Notes under the pieces: model-generated | The model's input: the letters and a program-made list of their open reading frames with translations, nothing else | The model's database searches: none | What the model was told of the DNA's origin: nothing | Shown here: piece after piece, positions 36,040-43,494 of the stretch | Layout of the letters: each line of letters opens with the position of its first letter | How positions within the stretch are numbered: position 1 is the stretch's first letter | Assembly (NCBI RefSeq): GCF_029714205.1 | Contig: NZ_CP121648.1 | Span: forward strand, 6,574,501-6,638,500 | Origin: Methylobacterium sp. CB376 | GTDB taxonomy: Bacteria > Pseudomonadota > Alphaproteobacteria > Rhizobiales > Beijerinckiaceae | Length of the DNA stretch: 64,000 nt | Direction of reading: 5' to 3' | Made by a program: the position numbers and the translations under genes

Positions 36040-36823
36040 GCAGGACTCCGAGCCGGACCAGGTGCGAGACGTGCCGGCGCACGAGGTCCGCGACGTCCCC
36101 CCGCCGCAGCTCCTCTCCCAGGATCCGCGCGCAGGCGGCGAGGTCGGTGCGCCCGTCGCACAGGTCGAGCAGGCGCTCCGTCGCCGCGTTGATCGCGAGC
36201 GCGCCGGGCGCGCCGTCCTCCCGCCGGCGATAGACCGCGAGGATGCAGGCCGAGGGCTGCGGCGCCACCGCCTCGCCCCGGCCGAGCGCGGCCGCGATCG
36301 CCGCGACCGCGAAGCCGTGCCGCTCCACCGTCGTCCCGCGCGCCAGGCGGGGCCGGGCCTCGCGCGCCGGTTCGCCGTCGCCCGCGGACCGCGCCGGCTC
36401 CGCGCCCCGCTTCGTGCAGAGCCGCTGCCGCTCGTACCGGACGAGGTCGAACAGGTAGGGCGGGTCGCCGGCCCCGACCGCCTGGGCGAGGCTGCTGCCG
36501 AACCCGATGAGATGCGCCAGGGACTGCGCCCTATCCTGGGACGGGTGGCCCGCGTAGTAGCGGCGGTAGGCCCGCGCGACGCGGTCCGGCGCCGCGGCGC
36601 AGGCCGCCGGGTAGGCGTTGCGGATGCGGTCGAGCGCCTTGCCGAACAGCTCGCCGGCGATCTCCTCCACGGGCGCGCGGGGCAGCGCCGCCAGCGCCGC
36701 GGCCTCGGCCGCCGGCAGGCCCAGGCTCTCCACCGCGGCTTCCGGATTCTTGAAGAACAAACCCCGATAGATTTCGTCGGTATAGAGTTTCGCCAGCACG
36801 GATTGCATGTCAGACAAGCTCAT
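36032..36823 (-). CDS. RiPP partner protein: HvfC/BufC-like domain plus PqqD-like segment
   Basis: A 263-residue protein between the precursor and the MNIO gene. Residues 45-135 look like the HvfC/BufC (DUF2063) helical partner of MNIO enzymes: RIRNAYPAAC, RRYYAGHPSQ, LIGFGSSLAQ, then PYLFDLVRYE. Residues about 200-262 read like a PqqD-type peptide-recognition fold (ALAINAATERLLDLCDG, then RRHVSHLVRLGVL). The first 45 residues resemble Nif11/LigA-like helices (NPEAAVESLGL). The likely role is to bind the leader and present the core to the oxidase. Domain calls are from pattern only. Start Met at 36823, 18 bp after the precursor stop. Confidence 0.75.
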   Translation of the reverse strand: MSLSDMQSVLAKLYTDEIYRGLFFKNPEAAVESLGLPAAEAAALAALPRAPVEEIAGELFGKALDRIRNAYPAACAAAPDRVARAYRRYYAGHPSQDRAQSLAHLIGFGSSLAQAVGAGDPPYLFDLVRYERQRLCTKRGAEPARSAGDGEPAREARPRLARGTTVERHGFAVAAIAAALGRGEAVAPQPSACILAVYRRREDGAPGALAINAATERLLDLCDGRTDLAACARILGEELRRGDVADLVRRHVSHLVRLGVLHA

Positions 36824-36841
36824 CCTGGCGATCTCACCCCA

Positions 36842-37123
36842 TCATCTGAAGGAGAAGAATTTCACGATCGTGGTGAGAATGCCGGAATTGAACCGGCTGC
36901 TGGTGTCCGTGATCTGGGCGAACTCGGATCGCCGGCACTTGGTGTTGTCGGCCGAGCAGGAGCCGGCCCCGCAGGAGGCGCCGCCGCTCGCCAGATCGAG
37001 GTCGTCCAGGGGCAGGGATTGCGGGTCCGAGGGCGCCGCGACCTCCACGGCCTCGAACGGGTCGCCCTGCTCGGGGGCGCTCCCCTCGGGCCGGGCGCCG
37101 TCCTTGTCGTCGCGGGTCGGCAT
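36842..37123 (-). CDS. RiPP precursor peptide, double-glycine leader, three cysteines
   Basis: A 93-residue peptide. The acidic leader (residues 1-48) ends SLPLDDLDLASGG, a double-glycine-type cleavage site at Gly47-Gly48. The core holds Cys51, Cys56 and Cys63 (ASCGAGSCSADNTKC), then a Ser/Thr-rich stretch and an aromatic tail ending IVKFFSFR. The ATG at 37123 has GGAGGAG six bases upstream, which rules out longer upstream starts. It is the first gene of a three-gene unit with a partner protein and an MNIO oxidase. Cysteine modification is inferred from the enzyme class. No dedicated C39 peptidase or transporter is in the window. Confidence 0.82.
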   Translation of the reverse strand: MPTRDDKDGARPEGSAPEQGDPFEAVEVAAPSDPQSLPLDDLDLASGGASCGAGSCSADNTKCRRSEFAQITDTSSRFNSGILTTIVKFFSFR

Positions 37124-37492
37124 GCCGGTCTCCTCCGTGGCGCGTCGGGTCGATGGTCCGGCCGCGTTCGGGGGCACGCGGCGCCCGCCCTGGCCGTGCA
37201 CCGCGCATGTCCGTGACCGGCAGGACGCGTCCTCCTCGGCGGGGCAGTCCTCGACGCCTCCCCTCCCGGGGGATGCGCCCGCACTCCCGCCGATGCTCCA
37301 ATCCGGCCGGACTTGCAACTGTACAGACGAAGAGTATCACTTGGGCATGACTCCCGCAACGCGGCCTTCTCGTTGCGTATGCTCCGGCCTCGGCGCAAGT
37401 CGGGCGCGCTCGTCTGCGCCGGGACGCCGCGAGGGCCGGTCTCTCCTGATGCGGGGGAGCCTGTGCCGGCCCGCGGCGGGGAGCGGCCGGCC
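37124..37492. other. 369-bp region between RiPP precursor and divergent methyltransferase
   Basis: Presumed divergent promoters. On the minus strand TTGCGG and TACTCT are 17 bp apart near 37336-37364, a weak promoter match. The plus-strand frame is open here but lacks coding character. Nothing else is recognised. Confidence 0.35.
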
Positions 37493-38116
37493 GTGACGGA
37501 CCGGGCGCAGGCGCGCGGCGCGTCCCCGATCGACGATCCGCCCCGGGCGTCCCTCGTCGAGGCGCTGAGGCGGATGGGCCGCGGCGGGGCGGGCGCGCGG
37601 CGGCTCGCGATCGATCTCGGCTGCGGCGCCGGTCAGGACAGCCTCGCCCTGCTGCGCCGGGGGTGGACCGTCGTCGCGATCGACGCCTCCGCGCGCGCCG
37701 GGGAGGCCGTGCGGGCGGCGGTCGAGCCGCGCCACGCCGCCCGGTTCCGCTTCGTCCGGGCGCGGTTCGAGGCCGCGGCGCTGCCCGCCGGAGCGGCGCT
37801 CGTCAATGCCAGCTTCAGCCTGCCGTTCTGCGCGCGGGAGCACTTCCCGCGCGTCTGGGCCGGGATCGAGGCCGCCCTGGCTCCGGACGGATGGTTCGCC
37901 GGCCACTTCTTCGGCATGCGGGACGAGTGGGTCCGCGAGGGCGCCTGCCTCGGGTGGACGGCGGAGGAGATCGCGCGGCTGTTCGCGCGCTTCGAGGTCG
38001 TCTGGCGGCGCGAGGAGGTCGAGCGCGCCCCGTCGATCCACGGCCCGGTGAAGCGCTGGCACATCGTCGCGGTGGTCGCCCGGAAGCGGGCGCCGGGAGG
38101 CGGCCGGTTCGGCTGA
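37493..38116 (+). CDS. TehB-like class I SAM methyltransferase
   Basis: About 207 residues. The SAM motif is LAIDLGCGAGQDSLALLRRG (near 36-55), with acidic strand end VAIDAS and a later NASFSLPFC; the C-terminal FFGMRDEWVRE and EEIARLFARFEV segments match the TehB/thiopurine-type small methyltransferases. The GTG at 37493 after GGGGAGCGG is chosen; the frame is open upstream to 37313. It is divergent from the RiPP precursor. Whether it acts on the peptide or is an unrelated detoxifying enzyme cannot be told. Confidence 0.72.
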   Translation: MTDRAQARGASPIDDPPRASLVEALRRMGRGGAGARRLAIDLGCGAGQDSLALLRRGWTVVAIDASARAGEAVRAAVEPRHAARFRFVRARFEAAALPAGAALVNASFSLPFCAREHFPRVWAGIEAALAPDGWFAGHFFGMRDEWVREGACLGWTAEEIARLFARFEVVWRREEVERAPSIHGPVKRWHIVAVVARKRAPGGGRFG

Positions 38117-38232
38117 CCCGGTCGCGGGCCGTCGCGTGTCGCCCGGCATCAGGGGGCCGTGGCTCGACGGGGCGGCGGGGCCCCGGGCGCCCGTCGCGGC
38201 GGGACCGCGGCCCCGAGCGGGCGGGCCGGGGA

Positions 38233-39141
38233 TCAGATCCGGGCGCACAGGCCCCACCAGAGCGGCAGCGTCAGGAAGGACAGTACGGTGCCGATGCCGA
38301 CGAGCAGCGTGATCAGCCGCGCGTCGAGGCCGTACTGGATCGCGACGATCGACCCGCCGATCTGCGGCGCCATCGCGGATTCGAGCAGCGTGACCTGGAC
38401 CGGGACGCCCCTCAGACCGAGCAGGCCGATGTACAGGGCCATGATGATCAGGGGGGCGAGCAGGAGCTTGTAGCCGATGCCCAGGCACAGGGCCAGGGCG
38501 TTGCCGGAGAGGGCCGCGGCGCGAAGCTGCAATCCGACGGAGACGAGCGCCAGGGGAGCCAGCGTGCCGCCGAGCCGCGCCAGGATCGACGCGAACCAGT
38601 CGGGATAGGGGAGGGGCAGCAGGAGGAGGGCGGCCGCGAGCGCGATCAGCGGCGGGAAGCCCGCGATCCTCTTGAGAATGTCGCGATGCGTGAGCGATGG
38701 TCCCTCGGCGTAGAAGCACACCGCGAGGATCCCGAGCGTGCTGAGGACCAGGTAGGTCCCGAGTTGATCGATGATGATCCCGAGCTGCATCTTGTCCGCG
38801 CCGAAGAAGCTCTCGATCACCGGCAGGCCGATGAAGGAGGTGTTGCCGAGCCCGGCCACGACGCTGAGCGCGCCCGTCGTCTTCCTGCTGAAGTTCAGCA
38901 TCCTGCCGAGCAGCCAGAACAGCACCACGCTCGCGAAGAAGACGATCCACGGCATGGCGATCGCGTAGAGCACGGACGCGTCGATGCGCACGGAGTGGAT
39001 GTGGGACAGGATCAGCGCCGGCAGCGAGATGTGGATGATGAAGGCGTTCAGGGCCGTGTGGGCGTTGTCGGGGACGCGCCCGGCCTTCTGCAGGATGATC
39101 CCGATCATCAGGCAGGCGAACAGCATGATGATGTTGTCCAT
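38233..39141 (-). CDS. AEC family transporter (auxin efflux carrier/malate permease type)
   Basis: A 302-residue inner-membrane protein with about 10 transmembrane helices. N-terminal LFACLMIGIILQKAG and LNAFIIHISLPALIL, and the central GLGNTSFIGLPVIESFFG, are the classic AEC signatures; the C-terminal half repeats the fold (LLESAMAPQIGGSIVAIQYGLD). Substrates in characterised members include malate, malonate and auxin; none can be assigned. It stands alone. Confidence 0.9.
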   Translation of the reverse strand: MDNIIMLFACLMIGIILQKAGRVPDNAHTALNAFIIHISLPALILSHIHSVRIDASVLYAIAMPWIVFFASVVLFWLLGRMLNFSRKTTGALSVVAGLGNTSFIGLPVIESFFGADKMQLGIIIDQLGTYLVLSTLGILAVCFYAEGPSLTHRDILKRIAGFPPLIALAAALLLLPLPYPDWFASILARLGGTLAPLALVSVGLQLRAAALSGNALALCLGIGYKLLLAPLIIMALYIGLLGLRGVPVQVTLLESAMAPQIGGSIVAIQYGLDARLITLLVGIGTVLSFLTLPLWWGLCARI

Positions 39142-39494
39142 GGCGTCACGCCCCTGTTCGGCGGCCGTCCCTCCGGCCTTCGTGGATCAGTCGGCGTCGC
39201 CCGCGCGGGTGGCGGGGGCGGGGACATCCGCGAGATCGCTCGCCCCGGGCGAGGCCGCCTGAACGACGCGGTCGGCGTGGCAGATGATCAGCAGAAATGC
39301 AGTCATGGCTACCACATCCGGCATGAGTGATGATGCTCCCGGGTCGCCTCGGAGTGCATCCTTGTCGATTTACGCCGCTTGCGCCTCCGCCAAACGGAGG
39401 AGAGCGTTCGTCGTCTTGAAGAGTTGCGCGGGCGCCGTGATCGGCAGCGCGAACTCAGCGTGCGGGCAGCTTTCGCCTGTCGCGCATCCGGCGG
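39142..39494. other. Intergenic region upstream of AEC gene
   Basis: About 350 bp. Somewhat less GC-rich around 39270-39440. No coding frame, RNA or operator I can support. Confidence 0.4.
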
Positions 39495-40138
39495 TTACGA
39501 CGCATCCCCGAGGGGCGACCGCAGGCCGAGCACGACGCGCAGGAGATCCGTGTGCGAGCACCCGCAGCTCGCCGGGCGGGAGCCGGACCAGGGTGGCGGC
39601 CGAGGCGAGCGGGGGTGACGAAGTCCCGCTCCGGCTCGCGCAGGAGGCGCAGGAGCGCCTCGCCGACCTTCGCCAAGGCGACCCGGGAGGCGTACGGGAC
39701 CCGTCCCGTCGCGTCGCTGAGGCGCGCGTCGCGTCCCCTGCTCCCGTGCCGGGCGGTCACCTCGGCCACGAGCCGCCTCCCGTCCGCCGTCGCGCCCACG
39801 AGGCGTCCCGCCCGCTCGCGGAGCAGGCTCCCCCGCGCGCGCTCGGCCCGCGCCTTGAGCGTTGCCGAACACGATGCGCCGGTCCGGCGCCAGGATCAGG
39901 ACCGCGGCGGAGAGCGCGTCAGCGGCGCCCCGATGGAGTCGTCGTGGTCGCGGTCCGCGAAGCAGTTCCGCCCGGAGGGGCTGGCATGGACGGCCTCGAC
40001 GCTCATGTCCGGCTCGCGGCTCTCGCACATCGGCTCGCGCAGGGGATGCACCGGGCCGATCGGCGTCATCGGGTTGAGATGCATATTCTCCGCTGCGGGC
40101 TTCAGAATTTCTTCTGCATAGCCGTGATGTGCGGCCAT
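39495..40138 (-). pseudogene. Decayed LuxR-type helix-turn-helix regulator
   Basis: Pieces of one regulator lie in successive frames. From ATG 40138 a frame reads MAAHHGYAEEIL to DRDHDDSIGA. At about 39925 it shifts to ADALSAAVLILAPDRRIVFGN, a PAS-like strand pattern. At about 39866 it shifts again to LKARAERARGSLLRERAG and a segment with LAKVGEALLRLLREPERDF. The end, TDLLRVVLGLRSP, resembles the last helix of a LuxR HTH in yet another frame. At least three single-base shifts are needed. Either the gene is dead or the sequence has errors. Confidence 0.5.
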
Positions 40139-40287
40139 TCTGCTTTCATCGCCAGGCGCCATCCTGCGGCGCGAGGCGTCGTGACGGATGGACAACTCGG
40201 CTGCACGACAGGATATCCGCCTTCAACGGGAAGATTGCGTCCCGGAGACGGATGGCAAGCCCGGCCGGGCGGCGCCGCCGGCCCGGC

Positions 40288-41928
40288 TCACGGATTGACC
40301 CGCACTCCCACCAGGAACGTGTCGGAGCGGTAGCTCGATCCCGCCGCGGTGCTGCGCAGGTCCTCGTGCGTGTAGCTCGCCCGGATGCCGAGCCAGCGGG
40401 TGAGCCGGTAATCGAGCTTCAGGCCGGCGAGCAGCCCGTCCTCGCGGATGCCGACGCCCCGATACTCGTTCGAGTAGAGAGAGCCCATCAGCGTCAGGCG
40501 CAGGTTGCGCAGGAGGTCGTAGGTGAGCTCCGCCCCGTAGGATTGGGTGAGGACGCCGCTCGCGTTCGGCACCACGGTCTCGATCACGCCGGTGCTGGCG
40601 GTGAGCCGCAGGGCGATCAGCGGCGTCGCGGCCCAGAGCAGCGCCCCGTCGAAGACCGGGCCGGTGACGTCGCGCAGGCGGTTGTCCGCGTAGCCGCGGC
40701 GCAGATAGCCGGCCGAGACCTCGCCAATGAGGATGCGCGAGAGTTCGAAAGACGACCCGCCCCGCAGCGTCAGCCCGTCCGAGTCCCGCCGGTAGCCCGC
40801 GGAATCGGCCCGCAGGTCGTGCACGCGGGTGTCGAGGAGCGCGTCCACGAAGGGGGTGAAGCCCGGGCCGATCTCGTAGCCCGTGCGCAGGCGCAGCCCG
40901 TAGGTGTTGGCGTTGCGCTCGTCCTGGCGCTGGACCGAGCCGTTGGCGAGGAGCGCGTCGTCGAAGGAATCGCGGGTGATCACCCCGCGCAGGGCCACCT
41001 GCAGGCGGTTGAAATCCTGCACCACCCCGACCGTGCCGCCGTAGCTCGCCGCGACCGGACGCTCGCGCAACTGCGCGTTGAGGTCCGGACTGTTCGCGCG
41101 CTGGGTCGTGACGAGGTAGCTGCCCTGGACCTCGATCCGGGTGTCGCGGGAGGCGTCGAGGCGCAGGAGGAAGGCGCCGTCGCCATCCGGGCGGTCGGCC
41201 GTGCGGTTGTCCGGGAAGCTGACGTAGCCCCCGCGCAGGGTCCCGCTGAGCGAGTGGGCCGACCAGTCGCTCTGGAAGCCGAGCTCGCCGTCCGTGCGGA
41301 ACGCCGCCGAGCCCTTGCCCTTGGCGGCGCGGTCCGGGTTGGTGTCGTAGCCGGCGCTCTCCTGCAGGGCGGGAAACAGCGTCAGGCCGCCGACCTTCAC
41401 GCCGAGCGGCGCGTAGGGGTCGGTCGGGTCGATCGGGCGTCGCCGCAGGAGCGGCGCGGCGAGGTTCGGATCGGGCAGGCCGACCACTGGCTCCTGCACG
41501 ACCGGATGCAGGGCCGGCGGATCGGCGACCGGAGCCTGCGTGAGCGGCCGCACGAGGCCCGCCGTCGGCGGCCGGGTGCGCCGCTGCGGCGGCCGGCGGG
41601 GCTTCTCGCCCGCGCCCAGAGGGCGGGCGGAGGGACGGGCTTGGGCGCGGGGACCTGTCTCGGCCGTGCCGCGCAGGCGCAGGCTCCCGGACGCCGCCGC
41701 GCCGCCCGCCTCGGCGGCGATTCCGGGCGCCGGGTCCGTGCCGGGGAGCGGAGCCTGGGCCCGGGCCGGTCCGGCCAGGAGCAGCGCCGCGAGGGCGAGC
41801 CCGCCTGCGGACCAGGGTCCCGGCGCGGACCAGGGTCCCGGCGCGGATCCGGCTCCGCCAGCGGACGGGTTCGCCGGCCGCTTCCCGGCGGCCCGTCCCC
41901 GCTCGTCTGTCGGCCGCTCTGGCACCAC
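40288..41928 (-). CDS. Outer-membrane beta-barrel protein (BBP2 type)
   Basis: A 546-residue exported protein. A signal peptide (GGLALAALLLAGPARAQA) ends near residue 58, preceded by a basic, repeat-bearing extension (SAPGPW twice, 18-bp unit). A Pro/Arg-rich linker follows to about 190. From LTLFPALQESAGYDTNP onward, alternating strands fill the remaining 350 residues, ending DTFLVGVRVNP, as expected for a 16-strand-like outer-membrane barrel of the outer_membrane_beta-barrel (PF10082-like) group. Relatives occur near exopolysaccharide genes. A later Met would remove the odd N-terminal extension. Confidence 0.82.
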   Translation of the reverse strand: MVPERPTDERGRAAGKRPANPSAGGAGSAPGPWSAPGPWSAGGLALAALLLAGPARAQAPLPGTDPAPGIAAEAGGAAASGSLRLRGTAETGPRAQARPSARPLGAGEKPRRPPQRRTRPPTAGLVRPLTQAPVADPPALHPVVQEPVVGLPDPNLAAPLLRRRPIDPTDPYAPLGVKVGGLTLFPALQESAGYDTNPDRAAKGKGSAAFRTDGELGFQSDWSAHSLSGTLRGGYVSFPDNRTADRPDGDGAFLLRLDASRDTRIEVQGSYLVTTQRANSPDLNAQLRERPVAASYGGTVGVVQDFNRLQVALRGVITRDSFDDALLANGSVQRQDERNANTYGLRLRTGYEIGPGFTPFVDALLDTRVHDLRADSAGYRRDSDGLTLRGGSSFELSRILIGEVSAGYLRRGYADNRLRDVTGPVFDGALLWAATPLIALRLTASTGVIETVVPNASGVLTQSYGAELTYDLLRNLRLTLMGSLYSNEYRGVGIREDGLLAGLKLDYRLTRWLGIRASYTHEDLRSTAAGSSYRSDTFLVGVRVNP

Positions 41929-42217
41929 CGGCCGCTCCGCCTCGCCGGGCCTGCAGGGCAGGGCGCCGGACCCCAGGATCGAGGGAGCCGCCCGGATGCG
42001 CGGCCACGGCCCCGCAAGCGCGCGGCTCCCCGGACCGGCAATAAAACGTTAGGGTTAGCAGCCGATTAACGCATCGGGGCCGGGCCGGCCGCCGCGGGCG
42101 GCCGGGACGACGCCCGCCTCGTCGAGGTGATCGCCAACGCGGCCGCCCGGACCGCGCTCGACGTCCCGAGGGGCGGGCCCTCGCCTGAGGAGGGCCGCGC
42201 CGCCGTGGGCGGTCCGG

Positions 42218-42760
42218 TCACGGGGCGTCCGGCGGCGCCGCGTCGCCCGGGCCGAGCGCCCGCTGCATCAGCACGGTGTCGAGCCAGAGCCCGTGCTTCC
42301 AGCCGACCGCCCGCAGCACCCCGACCTGCGCGAAGCCGAGGGCGGCGTGGAGGCGGATCGAGGCCGCGTTGGCGGAATCCCCGATCACCGCCACCATCTG
42401 GCGGAAGCCGCGGGCCGTCGCGGCCTCGACGAGGTCCCCGAGCAGGCGCCGGCCGATGCCCTGGCCGAGGCGGGCGGGATCGACGTAGACCGAGTTCTCG
42501 ACCGTGCCCCGATAGGCCGGCCGGGTCCGGTAGGGGCCCGCATAGGCGTAGCCGAGGAGGGCGTCGCCCGCGACCGCCACGAGGTAGGGGTAGCCCGCCC
42601 CGACCAGGCCCGCGTGGCGGCGCAGCATCTCGGGCATGTCCGGCGGATCGAGCTCGAACGAGGCGCGGCCGGTGCGGACCGCGTGGGCGTAGATCGCCTG
42701 CACGGCCGGGATGTCCTCCGGGCCGCAGGGCCGCACGATCAGGTCGTCCGCACGCGCCAT
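42218..42760 (-). CDS. GNAT acetyltransferase, phosphinothricin/methionine-sulfone type
   Basis: A 180-residue N-acetyltransferase. The Pat/Bar subgroup is indicated by IVRPCGPEDIPAVQAIYAH near the start, RASFELDPPD, GYAYAGPYRTRPAYRGTVENSVYV and the acetyl-CoA loop RLGQGIGRRLL. The later GFRQMVAVIGDSANAASIRLH and GFAQVGVLRAVGWKHG complete the fold. Such enzymes acetylate the amino group of phosphinothricin, methionine sulfoximine or sulfone. The ATG at 42760 is chosen over an upstream extension without similarity. Confidence 0.9.
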   Translation of the reverse strand: MARADDLIVRPCGPEDIPAVQAIYAHAVRTGRASFELDPPDMPEMLRRHAGLVGAGYPYLVAVAGDALLGYAYAGPYRTRPAYRGTVENSVYVDPARLGQGIGRRLLGDLVEAATARGFRQMVAVIGDSANAASIRLHAALGFAQVGVLRAVGWKHGLWLDTVLMQRALGPGDAAPPDAP

Positions 42761-42827
42761 GCCGCTTCCCCTCCCGCATCCGGCCCCGCTTGTGCCATGC
42801 CGGGGGCGCCCGCGGATCCCGGGCAGG

Positions 42828-42935
42828 GTCATAGGTTTTCCGGAAGATCACTTCCGGAAAACCTATGACAAGCCCGCGCGGCGCTCGAGGGAAGCCGAAA
42901 TCCGCATTGCGAAGCAATCAACCGGATGTCGTATC
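42828..42935 (+). repeat. Dispersed intergenic hairpin element, copy D (different arms)
   Basis: First hairpin: perfect 19-bp arms 42828-42846 and 42851-42869 with a 4-base ATCA loop; the arm sequence (CATAGGTTTTCCGGAAG) is unrelated to copies A-C. The conserved AAGCCCGCGCGGCGC linker follows, then ATTGC-GAA-GCAAT, the second hairpin with one compensatory base-pair change against copy A. The element ends at the rsmD stop codon. Confidence 0.75.
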
Positions 42936-43491
42936 AGGGGTCGAGGCGGGCGAACACCACCTGTGTCTCGCCGTAGGTCCGGCGCTCCAGCTCCGAGAAG
43001 CCGGGCGGCAGGGCGAGGGCGGCGCAGGCCGCCTCCTCGACCAGGGCGAGGGCCCCCGGCGCGAGCCAGCCGCCCGCCCGGCAGGATTCCAGGGCCCTCG
43101 GGGCGAGGTCGCGCCCGTAGGGCGGGTCGCAGAAGACCAGGCCGAAGGGCTCGCCCGGCGGGGCCGCCCCGAGCCGGGTCGCGTCGCGGCGGAAGAGCCG
43201 GGTCGTGCCGCCCAGGCCGAGCGCCTCGACGTTGCCGCGGATCACCCCGCGCGCCTCGGCGCCCTCGTCGACCATCAGCGCGAAGGCGGCGCCCCGCGAC
43301 AGGGCCTCCAGGGCCAGGGCGCCGGTCCCGGCGAAGAGGTCGAGCACCCGTGCCCCCGGGACGGGGTCGCCGTAGGCGTGGGCCAGCACGTTGAAGAGCG
43401 CCTCGCGCAGCCGGTCCGAGGTCGGCCGGATCGCGTCGCTGCGCGGCCCCGCCAGGGCCCGGCCCCGCAGGGCGCCGCCGACGATGCGCAT
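42934..43491 (-). CDS. rsmD: 16S rRNA (guanine(966)-N2)-methyltransferase
   Basis: A 185-residue SAM methyltransferase that modifies G966 of 16S rRNA. N-terminal MRIVGGALRGR, the RPTSDRLREALFN helix and SAM motif LDLFAGTGALALEAL (50-64) are diagnostic, and the catalytic motif is DPPY at 122-125. It follows rluB by 3 bp and is clearly cotranscribed with it. A dispersed repeat abuts its stop. Confidence 0.95.
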   Translation of the reverse strand: MRIVGGALRGRALAGPRSDAIRPTSDRLREALFNVLAHAYGDPVPGARVLDLFAGTGALALEALSRGAAFALMVDEGAEARGVIRGNVEALGLGGTTRLFRRDATRLGAAPPGEPFGLVFCDPPYGRDLAPRALESCRAGGWLAPGALALVEEAACAALALPPGFSELERRTYGETQVVFARLDP

Positions 43492-43494
43492 GGC

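Noticed and set aside
36842..37318. Longer precursor starting at 37318 (158 residues)
   Set aside because: The extra 65 residues have no ribosome site and lack coding character, whereas ATG 37123 follows GGAGGAG at ideal spacing.
38233..39141. AEC transporter as exporter of the RiPP
   Set aside because: AEC carriers move small organic acids, and the gene lies about 1.1 kb away beyond an oppositely oriented methyltransferase; nothing links it to peptide export.
42829..42868. Stand-alone Rho-independent terminator
   Set aside because: The perfect stem lacks a T tract and is part of the dispersed two-hairpin element, so it is annotated there instead.
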